Source: an uncultured Akkermansia sp. (GTDB taxonomy: Bacteria; Verrucomicrobiota; Verrucomicrobiia; Verrucomicrobiales; Akkermansiaceae). From it: 39,022 bases of DNA. Below, piece after piece: positions 1 to 7,461 of the stretch. The position numbers and the translations under genes are program-made. Location of the stretch: assembly GCA_904501975.1 (NCBI GenBank), contig CAJGCZ010000019.1, positions 1 through 39,022 on the forward strand. The letters are read 5' to 3'. Positions within the stretch are counted from its first letter, which is position 1; the number at the start of each line of letters is the position of its first letter. The notes under the pieces are model-generated. The model did no database searches. It had not been told where the DNA came from and saw only the letters and a program-made list of their open reading frames with translations.

Positions 1-229
1 AACCGCTAAGCGCACGGGCGCCAAAGTTGCCGGTCCGATTCCTTTGCCGACTCGTATCGAGAAGTTCTCTGTGAACCGCTCGGTCCATGTTAACAAGAAA
101 TCTGCCGACCAGTTCGAAATCCGCACCCACAAGCGTCTTCTTGACATTGTGGAACCGACCAGCCGCACGGTTGAAGAGCTCAAGAAGCTCAACCTGCCCG
201 CCGGTGTGGACATCACCATCAAGATCTAA
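1..229 (+). CDS. rpsJ: 30S ribosomal protein S10, 5'-truncated by the window edge
   Basis: This is the C-terminal 75 residues of S10, a head protein of the 30S subunit that also acts as NusE in antitermination. The reading frame enters at base 2 and shows the S10 core TGAKVAGPIPLPTR, then FEIRTHKRLLDI and the terminal LPAGVDITIKI. The stop is TAA. It is the first gene of the S10 operon and is followed 52 nt later by rplC, in the normal bacterial order. The start codon and the operon promoter lie upstream of the window. Confidence 0.97.
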   Translation, partial: TAKRTGAKVAGPIPLPTRIEKFSVNRSVHVNKKSADQFEIRTHKRLLDIVEPTSRTVEELKKLNLPAGVDITIKI

Positions 230-281
230 TCACCCGATTCGGATCCCATATTACGAACCTTAACACAGATTTTTTTATAAC

Positions 282-926
282 ATGTCTTTAGGACTCATTG
301 GTAAGAAAGTTGGCATGACCCGCGTTTTCAATCAGGAAACCGGCGCCATGATCCCCGTCACCGTCATTGACGTGACAGGCAACACTTACGGCCAGATTAA
401 GACCGTGGAGAGCGATGGTTACAACGCTATCCAGGTTGCTTTCGACGAGCAGAAAGAGAGCCGTCTTTCCCGCCCCGTCGCCGGCCACTTCAAGAAACTC
501 GGCATCGCTCCCGCCAAGCTCCTCAAGGAGTTCCGCGTTGATGCCTCCGAGCTGCCCGCTGAAGGTGCCGCTCACCCCGGCTGCTCCCTCTTTGAGGAAG
601 GTGCTTGGGTAGACGTCATCGGCACGAGCAAGGGTAAGGGCTTCCAGGGCGTTGTGCGTCGTCACAACTTCTCCGGCTCTCCCATGACCCACGGCTCCAT
701 GATGCACCGTCGTACCGGTGGTGTTGGTGCTTGCGCCACTCCCTCCCGTGTTTGGAAGGGCCAGAAGATGCCCGGCCACATGGGCAACGAGCGCAAGACC
801 GTGCAGAACCTCAAGGTTGTACAGGTACGCCCTGAGGACAACGTAATCCTCGTATCCGGCCCCGTCCCCGGTGCCAAGGGCTCTTACGTTGTAGTTCGCC
901 CCGCCAAGAAGAAGAACGGTAAATAA
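282..926 (+). CDS. rplC: 50S ribosomal protein L3
   Basis: L3 is an early-assembly 50S protein whose extended loop reaches the peptidyl-transferase centre. The 214-residue product starts MSLGLIGKKVGMTRVF and carries the family signature GTSKGKGFQGVVRRHNF (around residue 114) and the loop segment KMPGHMGNERKTVQNLKVV. Length is normal. No Shine-Dalgarno sequence is seen before the ATG, which follows a T/A-rich stretch. It is the second gene of the S10 operon, between rpsJ and rplD. Confidence 0.98.
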   Translation: MSLGLIGKKVGMTRVFNQETGAMIPVTVIDVTGNTYGQIKTVESDGYNAIQVAFDEQKESRLSRPVAGHFKKLGIAPAKLLKEFRVDASELPAEGAAHPGCSLFEEGAWVDVIGTSKGKGFQGVVRRHNFSGSPMTHGSMMHRRTGGVGACATPSRVWKGQKMPGHMGNERKTVQNLKVVQVRPEDNVILVSGPVPGAKGSYVVVRPAKKKNGK

Positions 927-949
927 TTACGAACTAGGAGAACCTATCT

Positions 950-1558
950 ATGTCCGCAACAGAATTCACAATTGAAGCAGCTACCGCCGCCAACATCGTG
1001 ACGGTAGGCCCTGAGAAGGGCAGCCAGGCAGTACACGACCTGGTAACTGCTTATCGCGCCAACCGTCGCACCGGCTCCGCTAACACCAAGACCCGCGGAG
1101 AGGTTGCCGGTAACAACCGCAAGATTTATCGCCAGAAGGGTACGGGTAACGCCCGTCACGGCGACCACCAGAGCCCCATCTTCGTGGGTGGTGGTGTCGT
1201 GTTCGGCCCCCGTCCTTGCGATTACAGCAAGAAGGTGAACAAGTCCACCCGCAAGCTGGCTCTCCGCCGCGTGCTTGGTGACATCATCTCCGGCGGTAAA
1301 GTATGCACCGTTCCTTCCTTCAGCGTTGAAGATGGTAAGACCAAGAGCTTCGTAGCAGCTGTCGCTCAGATTGCTGACTGCAAGAAGATTCTCATCATCG
1401 CCAACAACTTTGACGAAATGACCATGCGCGCAGGCCGCAATGTTCAGGAGGTCCTCCTCATGAGCGCCAGCGAGGTTAACGTAGAGCAACTGCTCCACGC
1501 TAACAAGGTGGTCATCGTTGAATCTGCACTTGAAACCATCGCTAACCGCACCAAGTAA
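950..1558 (+). CDS. rplD: 50S ribosomal protein L4
   Basis: L4 binds 23S rRNA and lines the exit tunnel; in some bacteria it also represses its own operon. The 202-residue protein has the L4 landmarks TRGEVAGNNRKIYRQKGTGNAR (residues about 48-69) and SKKVNKSTRKLALRRVL. It is one of the few genes here with a clear Shine-Dalgarno sequence: AGGAG at 936-940, 9 nt before the ATG. Its TAA stop is separated by one base from the rplW start. Confidence 0.98.
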   Translation: MSATEFTIEAATAANIVTVGPEKGSQAVHDLVTAYRANRRTGSANTKTRGEVAGNNRKIYRQKGTGNARHGDHQSPIFVGGGVVFGPRPCDYSKKVNKSTRKLALRRVLGDIISGGKVCTVPSFSVEDGKTKSFVAAVAQIADCKKILIIANNFDEMTMRAGRNVQEVLLMSASEVNVEQLLHANKVVIVESALETIANRTK

Positions 1559-1559
1559 T

Positions 1560-1844
1560 ATGAACAACATTTACGACGTTATCAAAAAGCCCCGCGTGTC
1601 TGAAAAGGCAGCTGTGCTCCATGAAGTCACCGGTGAGATCGTGCTTGAAGTGGCGGTAAAGGCCACCAAGCTTGAGATCAAGCAGGCCGTTGAGAAATGC
1701 CTCGGTAAGAAGGTCGCTTCCGTGCGTACCGCTAACTACGACGGCAAGGCTCGCCGCACCCGCACCAAGGACGCCGGTTGCGCTCCCGCCTGGAAGAAGG
1801 CCTATGTACGCCTCGCCCAGGGTGAATCCATTGACCTCGTCTAA
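1560..1844 (+). CDS. rplW: 50S ribosomal protein L23
   Basis: L23 sits at the exit of the polypeptide tunnel and docks trigger factor and SRP. The 94-residue product starts MNNIYDVIKKPRVSEKA, matching the usual L23 N-terminus. The ATG at 1560 is one base after the rplD stop, which suggests translational coupling. An upstream in-frame ATG at 1518 would overlap rplD by 41 nt and add 14 residues foreign to the family, so it was not chosen. Residues KLEIKQAVEKCLGKKVASVRT fit the L23 core. Confidence 0.97.
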   Translation: MNNIYDVIKKPRVSEKAAVLHEVTGEIVLEVAVKATKLEIKQAVEKCLGKKVASVRTANYDGKARRTRTKDAGCAPAWKKAYVRLAQGESIDLV

Positions 1845-1878
1845 TTAGGAACCCTTAAGACCATAGAAGTAAGCTATC

Positions 1879-2712
1879 ATGTCCCTTAAGTCATTCAAGC
1901 CTACAACTCCGTCCAACCGCTACAAGGTTCTCCCCGCATTTGACGAGATTACCAAGAGCACTCCGGAGAAGTCCCTCCTTCAGCCCCTGCGCAAGAGCGG
2001 TGGCCGTAACAACAATGGCCGTATCACCACCCGTCACATCGGTGGTGGCCACAAGAAACATTATCGTCTCGTAGACTTCCGCCGCGCCCGTCGCGATGCC
2101 GCCACGGTGCTCGGTATTGAGTATGATCCGAACCGCACCTGCCGCATCGCCCTCGTTCAGTACGAGGACGGCACCAAGAGCTACATCCTTGCCCCCGTTG
2201 GCTTGACTGTAGGTATGAAGGTGCAGGCCGGTGACACCGTTGCCCCGAAGGTTGGCAACGCTATGCCCCTCAAGAACGTACCCTTGGGTACCGCCATCCA
2301 CAACATCGAGGTTCGCCCCGGCAGCGGCGGCAAGATTGCCCGTTCCGCAGGTCAGCAGGCTATCCTCTCCAACCGTGATGGTGAGTATGCCCTTGTGAAG
2401 ATGCCCTCCGGCGAAGTTCGCAAGTTCCGTGTTGATTGCTACTGCACCATCGGTCAGGTTGGCAACACCCAGCACATGAACGAGTCCTCCGGTAAGGCAG
2501 GCCGCACCCGTTGGATGGGTATCCGTCCGACCGTACGCGGTATGTGTATGAACCCGGTAGACCACCCCAACGGTGGTGGTGAAGGTAAGTCCAAGTCCGG
2601 TGGTGGTCGTCAGCACCTGAAGTCCCCCTGGGGTCATGTCAAGGGCCAGAAGACTCGCCGTCTCCGCAAGCCCAGTGATGCCTTCATCGTACAGCGTCGC
2701 AAGAACAAGTAA
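1879..2712 (+). CDS. rplB: 50S ribosomal protein L2
   Basis: L2 is the conserved 23S rRNA-binding protein needed for subunit association and peptidyl transfer. The 277-residue product shows KSGGRNNNGRITTRHIGGGH near residue 38, the SH3-like core, and the signature MNPVDHPNGGGEGKS (around residue 225) with the conserved histidine near the peptidyl-transferase centre. The C-terminus is basic (RRKNK). Length is normal. It lies between rplW and rpsS with a 34-nt leader lacking an obvious Shine-Dalgarno sequence. Confidence 0.98.
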   Translation: MSLKSFKPTTPSNRYKVLPAFDEITKSTPEKSLLQPLRKSGGRNNNGRITTRHIGGGHKKHYRLVDFRRARRDAATVLGIEYDPNRTCRIALVQYEDGTKSYILAPVGLTVGMKVQAGDTVAPKVGNAMPLKNVPLGTAIHNIEVRPGSGGKIARSAGQQAILSNRDGEYALVKMPSGEVRKFRVDCYCTIGQVGNTQHMNESSGKAGRTRWMGIRPTVRGMCMNPVDHPNGGGEGKSKSGGGRQHLKSPWGHVKGQKTRRLRKPSDAFIVQRRKNK

Positions 2713-2739
2713 TTTTAACCTTCAACATTATCACTAACA

Positions 2740-3009
2740 ATGGGACGTTCTCTCAAAAAAGGACCCTTCGTAAGCCAGTCACTTCTCGACAAGGTTGACG
2801 CCCAGCTTCAGAGCGGGGACCGCAAGCCGATCAAAACTTGGAGCCGCGCCTCCATGGTCATTCCGGATTTCGTCGGCCTCACCTTCGATGTACATAACGG
2901 CAAGAGCTTCACTCCTGTTTATGTAACTGAGAACATGGTCGGCCACAAGCTCGGTGAATTCGCCCCCACGCGCATCTTCAAGGCGCACGGCGGTATCGGC
3001 AAGAAGTAA
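2740..3009 (+). CDS. rpsS: 30S ribosomal protein S19
   Basis: S19 is a head protein of the 30S subunit near the A-site and the intersubunit bridge. The 89-residue protein begins MGRSLKKGPFV and contains MVGHKLGEFAPTR, both diagnostic for S19. In most bacteria rplV follows directly, often with only a few bases between. Here a 705-bp gene encoding a secreted coiled-coil protein intervenes before rplV. Confidence 0.98.
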   Translation: MGRSLKKGPFVSQSLLDKVDAQLQSGDRKPIKTWSRASMVIPDFVGLTFDVHNGKSFTPVYVTENMVGHKLGEFAPTRIFKAHGGIGKK

Positions 3010-3030
3010 TATTAACCCGCACTTGACCAC

Positions 3031-3735
3031 ATGCTTAGGCTTCTCTCCGGCACATACCTTCTTTCTCTTGCCCTCTGCGGCGTGATGGAAGTGAGTGCTG
3101 CAGAAGCCGGCTGTGGGACGGAGCACAAAATCGCACAACTCGAACGCCAGGTTGCCACGCTTCGTGAGGCATACGCCCTTGCAAGGACAGATGCTGATGA
3201 AGCTCGCCAACAGATGCGCGAAGTTCGCGCAAGACTGGAGGCACTCGGTGGCACCGCACTGGGCAGCAGTGAAGAAAGGCTAATTGAGACCATCGCTCAG
3301 CTCGATGCAGTTTCTGCAGAGGCAGAGCAACTCAGACAAGCCGCTCTTAAACTCGCCACCGCCGTAGAGAGCTACTCTCGTGGCGCTCTGGTAGAGGACA
3401 CCGCCGCCCGACAGGGGCTTGATGCTGCCCTGCGAGACATGGATGTAGCCCTCGGGCTGCGCCGCGCCCAGCAGGCTCCCAACTCCGGGACAATGCATGA
3501 AGCTACTGTGCTGAGCATCGACTCAGAGAGCGGGCTCATCGTGATTAACGCCGGGCGCGAGGCTGAAATCGAAGTGGGCATGCCCATGCAGATTACACGC
3601 GGCGACCAAATCATTGCACGTGCGATTGTGACAGACGTTCGCAAGAAAGTAGCCGGACTCCTCGTTCAGAAACAAGTCAGCAAAAATCTTGTCGTCAACG
3701 TCGGTGACTGTGCCTCTGTCACGACTCTCGATTAA
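3031..3735 (+). CDS. Secreted coiled-coil protein with C-terminal beta domain, embedded in the S10 operon
   Basis: This 234-residue gene sits between rpsS and rplV, 21 nt from each, on the same strand and without a visible terminator or promoter, so it should be co-transcribed with ribosomal proteins. Residues 1-24 look like a signal peptide (LLSGTYLLSLALCGVMEVSA). Residues about 32-110 are heptad-rich and probably coiled coil. Residues about 155-234 form a Val/Gly-rich domain with VINAGREAEIEVGMPMQITR followed by a GDC motif near the end. That architecture recalls the beta-barrel parts of MreC or the FlgT C-terminal domain, but I cannot assign it to a family. No ribosomal role is implied by the sequence; export to the envelope is likelier. 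Function unknown. Confidence 0.8.
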   Translation: MLRLLSGTYLLSLALCGVMEVSAAEAGCGTEHKIAQLERQVATLREAYALARTDADEARQQMREVRARLEALGGTALGSSEERLIETIAQLDAVSAEAEQLRQAALKLATAVESYSRGALVEDTAARQGLDAALRDMDVALGLRRAQQAPNSGTMHEATVLSIDSESGLIVINAGREAEIEVGMPMQITRGDQIIARAIVTDVRKKVAGLLVQKQVSKNLVVNVGDCASVTTLD

Positions 3736-3756
3736 ATCTTCAACAAATACCAAAAC

Positions 3757-4095
3757 ATGGAAGTTAAATCAACATATAAAAACGCTCGCATTTCTGCAAA
3801 GAAGATGCGCGACGTAGCAGCTGCCGTCCAGGGGATGACTGTATCCCAGGCTACTGACGTGCTGAGCTACACTCCGAAGAAGGGTGCCTACCTCCTCAAC
3901 AAGACGCTGAAGTCTGCTGTTGCCAACGCCGAGAACAACTTTGGTCTCTCTGCCGACGAGCTCATGCTCAAGAGTGTCATGGTTGACGAAGGCCCCACCT
4001 TCCGCCGCACCATGGCTCGTGCCCGCGGTTCTGCTAACATGATCCGCAAGCGCACTGCTCACATCACCGTAATCCTCGCCCCCACTGAGGCATAA
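3757..4095 (+). CDS. rplV: 50S ribosomal protein L22
   Basis: L22 contacts all six 23S domains and lines the exit tunnel near the macrolide site. The 112-residue product has NARISAKKMRDVAAAVQGM at the N-terminus, KGAYLLNKTLKSAVANAENN in the middle, and the tunnel hairpin GPTFRRTMARARGSANMIRKR ending in THITV-type residues (AHITVIL). It is the first ribosomal gene after the inserted secreted-protein gene and precedes rpsC by 24 nt. Confidence 0.97.
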   Translation: MEVKSTYKNARISAKKMRDVAAAVQGMTVSQATDVLSYTPKKGAYLLNKTLKSAVANAENNFGLSADELMLKSVMVDEGPTFRRTMARARGSANMIRKRTAHITVILAPTEA

Positions 4096-4119
4096 CCACT
4101 AACAAGCACACATAACACT

Positions 4120-4851
4120 ATGGGTCAAAAAGTAAATCCTATCGGCTTCCGTCTTGCCGTTACTAAAGACTGGCGCTCTAAGTGGTATGCTACGGGCAAG
4201 GACTATGCCACGAAGCTCCACGAAGACCTTAAAATCCGCAAGTTCATCAAGGACTACATCGCCAAGCTGAACAGCGACCTCAAGGGTTCCTCCCCGGCCA
4301 TCTCCCGCATCACCATCGAGCGCGCTTGGAACAGCGTTCGCGTTACCATCGCTACTGCTCGTCCCGGTCTTGTTATCGGCCAGAAGGGTAAGAACATTGA
4401 AGACATGACTGCCGCTCTTTCCAAGCTCTGCGGTGGTGCTCAGGTTAAGCTTGACATCATGGAAATCCGCCAGCCCGAGCTCGATGCTCAGCTTGTTGCT
4501 GAGAACATCGCCCTTCAGCTTGAGCGCCGCGTTTCCTTCCGTCGCGCCATGAAGCGTGCCGTTCAGGTCGCTATGGACTACGGTGCAGACGGCATTCGTA
4601 TCCGCTGCGCAGGCCGCCTCGGTGGTGCTGATATCGCCCGTGCTGAGCAGTATCGTGAAGGTAAAGTACCGCTGCAGACTCTGCGCGCCCCCATCGACTA
4701 CGGTTTCGCTGAGGCCCGCACTCTCTACGGTATCATCGGTATCAAGTGCTGGATCAACAAGCGCCCGGAATCTGCTGCTTCCAACAACTCCGGCCGCCCG
4801 AACCGCCCCTCTCGCCCCCGCCGCGATCGTAACGACCGCCGCGATGCATAA
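4120..4851 (+). CDS. rpsC: 30S ribosomal protein S3
   Basis: S3 lines the mRNA entry channel and has helicase-related function. The 243-residue protein begins MGQKVNPIGFRLAV and has a type II KH domain with the GxxG loop in VIGQKGKNIEDM (about residues 86-97). A normal C-terminal domain follows (GADGIRIRCAGRLGGADIAR). The last 25 residues or so are a Ser/Asn/Pro/Arg-rich basic tail. Order and spacing in the operon are standard. Confidence 0.98.
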   Translation: MGQKVNPIGFRLAVTKDWRSKWYATGKDYATKLHEDLKIRKFIKDYIAKLNSDLKGSSPAISRITIERAWNSVRVTIATARPGLVIGQKGKNIEDMTAALSKLCGGAQVKLDIMEIRQPELDAQLVAENIALQLERRVSFRRAMKRAVQVAMDYGADGIRIRCAGRLGGADIARAEQYREGKVPLQTLRAPIDYGFAEARTLYGIIGIKCWINKRPESAASNNSGRPNRPSRPRRDRNDRRDA

Positions 4852-4890
4852 CTCTACCAATAACCTTTAACGATTACAGGAGATTAGAAT

Positions 4891-5325
4891 ATGCCTTTAA
4901 TGCCTAAAAGAGTGAAGGACAACCACCGCAAGATGCACCGCGGTAATCGCGGTGGCAACGCTACGAGCGGTGATTATGTAGCCTTCGGTGACTTCGGTCT
5001 GCAGGTTCTGACCCGCGGCTGGGTGACCAACAACCAGATTGAGGCCTGCCGTGTGGCCATCAACCGTTACCTGCGCCGTCGTGGTCGCGTGTACATCCGC
5101 ATTTTCCCGCAGAAGTCTTTCACCAAGCGCCCGCCGGATACCCGTATGGGTAAGGGTAAAGGTGCTGTGGAAGGTTGGGTAGCTGTATGCCGCCCCGGCA
5201 ACATCATGTTCGAGGTAGGTGGCGTTACTGAGTCCGCCGCTCGCGAGGCTCTCCGTCTTGCCTCCAACAAGCTCGGCCTCCGCACTCGTTTCGTCTATCG
5301 CCAGGGTGTTGAACCCCAGGCCTAA
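4891..5325 (+). CDS. rplP: 50S ribosomal protein L16
   Basis: L16 helps organise the A-site tRNA environment of the 50S subunit. The 144-residue product starts MPLMPKRVKDNHRKMHRGN and contains the L16 signatures GRVYIRIFPQKSFTKRP and RMGKGKGAVEGWVA. A clear AGGAG at 4878-4882 lies 8 nt before the ATG, one of the few Shine-Dalgarno sequences in the window. It is followed 29 nt later by rpmC. Confidence 0.98.
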   Translation: MPLMPKRVKDNHRKMHRGNRGGNATSGDYVAFGDFGLQVLTRGWVTNNQIEACRVAINRYLRRRGRVYIRIFPQKSFTKRPPDTRMGKGKGAVEGWVAVCRPGNIMFEVGGVTESAAREALRLASNKLGLRTRFVYRQGVEPQA

Positions 5326-5354
5326 ACTGCAAAACTCTTAACATTACAGAAATT

Positions 5355-5564
5355 ATGCCTGTTAAAAAAGCTAAAGACTTCCGCGGTATGACCGCTAAGG
5401 AACTCGACGCCCACATCCGTGGTCTGCGTGAGGAGTACTTCAACCTGCGCCTTCAGCAGGGTACCGGCCAGCTGGAAAACAACCAGCGTCTCCGCCTCGT
5501 TCGTAAGGAACTCGCCTGCGCCCTGACTGTTCAGGGCGAGGGCTCCAACGCCGAGCAGAACTGA
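5355..5564 (+). CDS. rpmC: 50S ribosomal protein L29
   Basis: L29 is a small two-helix protein at the tunnel exit beside L23. The 69-residue product has the family pattern RGLREEYFNLRLQQGTGQLEN followed by RLVRKELACALTV. The start is the only ATG in a suitable position, and the length is normal. It lies between rplP and rpsQ. Confidence 0.96.
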   Translation: MPVKKAKDFRGMTAKELDAHIRGLREEYFNLRLQQGTGQLENNQRLRLVRKELACALTVQGEGSNAEQN

Positions 5565-5591
5565 TAACGAAGAAACCCAAAGGACTTAAAA

Positions 5592-5864
5592 ATGAGCGAA
5601 GAAACTACTACGACCAAGCCGCAGGGCCTTCGTAAGACCCGCGTAGGCGTTGTTGTCTCCAACAAGATGAACAAGACCATCGTTGTGGAGTATGTTGCCC
5701 GCGTTCCCCATCCGCAGTTCAAGAAGATCGTCAAGAAGAGCAAGCGTTTCTATGCTCACGACGAGCAGGAGACTGCCAATGTGGGTGATACCGTGCGTAT
5801 TCGTGAGACCCGCCCGCTTTCCAAGATGAAGCGCTGGGAGCTCGTGGAAATCATCAAACACTAA
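5592..5864 (+). CDS. rpsQ: 30S ribosomal protein S17
   Basis: S17 is an OB-fold primary 16S rRNA-binding protein. The 90-residue protein contains KTRVGVVVSNKMNKTIVVEY, VKKSKRFYAHDE and GDTVRIRETRPLSKMKRW, all classic S17 segments. An AGGA lies about 8 nt before the ATG. The N-terminal extension (MSEETTTTKPQG) is short and Thr-rich. Confidence 0.97.
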   Translation: MSEETTTTKPQGLRKTRVGVVVSNKMNKTIVVEYVARVPHPQFKKIVKKSKRFYAHDEQETANVGDTVRIRETRPLSKMKRWELVEIIKH

Positions 5865-5892
5865 TAGTTAACCGGAAAGGACATTATATACC

Positions 5893-6261
5893 ATGCTCCA
5901 GATGGAATCCCTCGTTCAGGTCGCCGACAACACCGGCGCCCGCACCGCCAAGATGATCGGCGTTATCGGCAAGTCCGGTACCGATCAGGCACACATCGGT
6001 GACATCATCACCTGCCACATCCGTGAGTCTATCCCCACCGCTTCTGTCAAGAAGGGTTCCGTGGTGAAGGCTGTTGTGGTACGCACCGCCGCCCCGATTC
6101 GTCGCGACGACGGCTCCGTACTCCGCTTCGACTCCAACGCCGTGGTTGTCATCGATAAGGACAACAACCCCAAGGGCACCCGTATCTTCGGGCCCGTGGC
6201 TCGCGAGCTTCGTGAAAAAGGCTTCATGAAGATCGTATCCCTCGCTCCCGAGGTGCTCTAA
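5893..6261 (+). CDS. rplN: 50S ribosomal protein L14
   Basis: L14 forms intersubunit bridges and is the binding site of the silencing factor RsfS. The 122-residue protein starts MLQMESLVQVADNTGAR and ends REKGFMKIVSLAPEVL, both typical. In most bacteria rplX and rplE follow at once. Here the coding run stops and a strong intrinsic terminator begins 26 nt after the stop codon. Confidence 0.98.
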   Translation: MLQMESLVQVADNTGARTAKMIGVIGKSGTDQAHIGDIITCHIRESIPTASVKKGSVVKAVVVRTAAPIRRDDGSVLRFDSNAVVVIDKDNNPKGTRIFGPVARELREKGFMKIVSLAPEVL

Positions 6262-6286
6262 TACCGTTAGGTATTTGTTGAATTCA

Positions 6287-6328
6287 GGCCCGGCTGCTCC
6301 CACTCAGCAGCCGGGCCGGTTCTTTTTT
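6287..6328 (+). terminator. Intrinsic terminator of the S10 operon
   Basis: A perfect 12-bp GC-rich stem (GGCCCGGCTGCT at 6287-6298 pairing with AGCAGCCGGGCC at 6306-6317) has a 7-nt loop and is followed by GGTTCTTTTTT. It sits 26 nt downstream of rplN and should end the operon transcript. Confidence 0.93.
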
Positions 6329-6501
6329 ATTGCCAAAGGGCAGGGGAAGGTTCTATACACCTTGCTGATGATGCGTACCCTTTCTTATCTACCCTATCGA
6401 TTCTCTCTTTCTCCTCATGCCTTACTTCTTTTTTATAATGCCCATGAGGAGGTGGTCATCGAATGGAACAACAAGATGATCCCGTGTGCTGCGCTTATTG
6501 C

Positions 6502-6530
6502 TTGATTTGTGCCCGCGTATTTGCTACCAT
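6502..6530 (+). promoter_or_regulatory. Sigma-70-like promoter, near-leaderless
   Basis: TTGATT (6502-6507), a 17-bp spacer, then TACCAT (6525-6530). The -10 box overlaps the first candidate ATG at 6529. Transcription would start near 6537, one base before the ATG at 6538. Confidence 0.6.
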
Positions 6531-6537
6531 GTTCAGC

Positions 6538-7437
6538 ATGTTCAAACGTCTCTTTCTCTGTCTGGCCGTGGCTGTGCTGCCTGCCGTGGCAGATGCTGAT
6601 TCCAATCCTCCTGAAGTACCGCAGGCTATGCCTGAGGTGAACGATACGCACTGCCTGAATGCCGTTAAAAGCGCCACAGCGGCCTTACAGCGCCTTCATA
6701 AGTGCCTTTCCTCCCTTCGCACGCCCGACGATGCTGTAGGTGCCTTATTGACGTTGGATGGCGCCATTCTCTCCCACGAGGAAGCCCTGCAATCCATCCC
6801 TGAAACTTGGCGCTTGCCCGCTACGGATGAAGCGCAAGAAGCGCTTAATGCTTATGTGGGGACCCTCAAAGCGCTGGAAGATTGCTGCACGCAAGATGAC
6901 TTTATCAGCCTCATGTGGCAGAGCGATGTGCTCAAATATTACCTTCTCCAAAAATCTCCGCATTTACCTTGTTTCGTCTATGAAGATACAGCGGAGTATA
7001 TGATGATGACCGTTTTTTCTGCAACGAGTCGAGATGAGATTCTCCCCAAGGCGATGGCGGAAAAATGTGATGCCATTCGCGCAGAAGCCGCTGCCCGCCA
7101 TGCTGCGTTTATGCAGGCGCACGCTGCAGAATACGCCGGTGGCAATGGTTCCACGGCAGAGTCTGCTATTGTGCTGCGCCCCGTTGCCGAGTGCCCGGAA
7201 GAGCAACAGCAAGAGGATACCTCCGAGCAGGAATCTGCCCTCATCGGGCAATACATGCGCGTCGTCTACCCCCAATTTCAATCCGGCTATGCCTTCTATC
7301 GCGCTACCCCGGACGGTGCCTTTTACCACATTATGGCCCAATACCCCGGCCTTTACGAGGCAGAGGACGGCACGCTGAAACTCATTTCCTTCAATGTCTA
7401 CTTCTGCTCCTCTCTGCCAGACGAGGAAAAGGAGTAA
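6538..7437 (+). CDS. Secreted protein of unknown function
   Basis: The 299-residue product starts with a clean signal peptide (MFKRLFLCLAVAVLPAVADA). The mature part is helical and acidic, with scattered cysteines (for example DCCTQDD). I recognise no domain. The frame stays open upstream to an ATG at 6463, but that would add 25 residues unlike a signal peptide and put the start upstream of the predicted promoter. The ATG at 6529 lies inside the -10 box. The ATG at 6538 is therefore preferred. It is a single-gene unit between the S10 terminator and convergent rfbB, 24 nt away. Function unknown. Confidence 0.75.
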   Translation: MFKRLFLCLAVAVLPAVADADSNPPEVPQAMPEVNDTHCLNAVKSATAALQRLHKCLSSLRTPDDAVGALLTLDGAILSHEEALQSIPETWRLPATDEAQEALNAYVGTLKALEDCCTQDDFISLMWQSDVLKYYLLQKSPHLPCFVYEDTAEYMMMTVFSATSRDEILPKAMAEKCDAIRAEAAARHAAFMQAHAAEYAGGNGSTAESAIVLRPVAECPEEQQQEDTSEQESALIGQYMRVVYPQFQSGYAFYRATPDGAFYHIMAQYPGLYEAEDGTLKLISFNVYFCSSLPDEEKE

Positions 7438-7461
7438 GCGGGGATTCGTTTCGCCACCGGT

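Noticed and set aside
6463..6537. Extended start of the secreted protein at 6463
   Set aside because: The extension lies upstream of a plausible promoter and would bury the signal peptide inside the protein.
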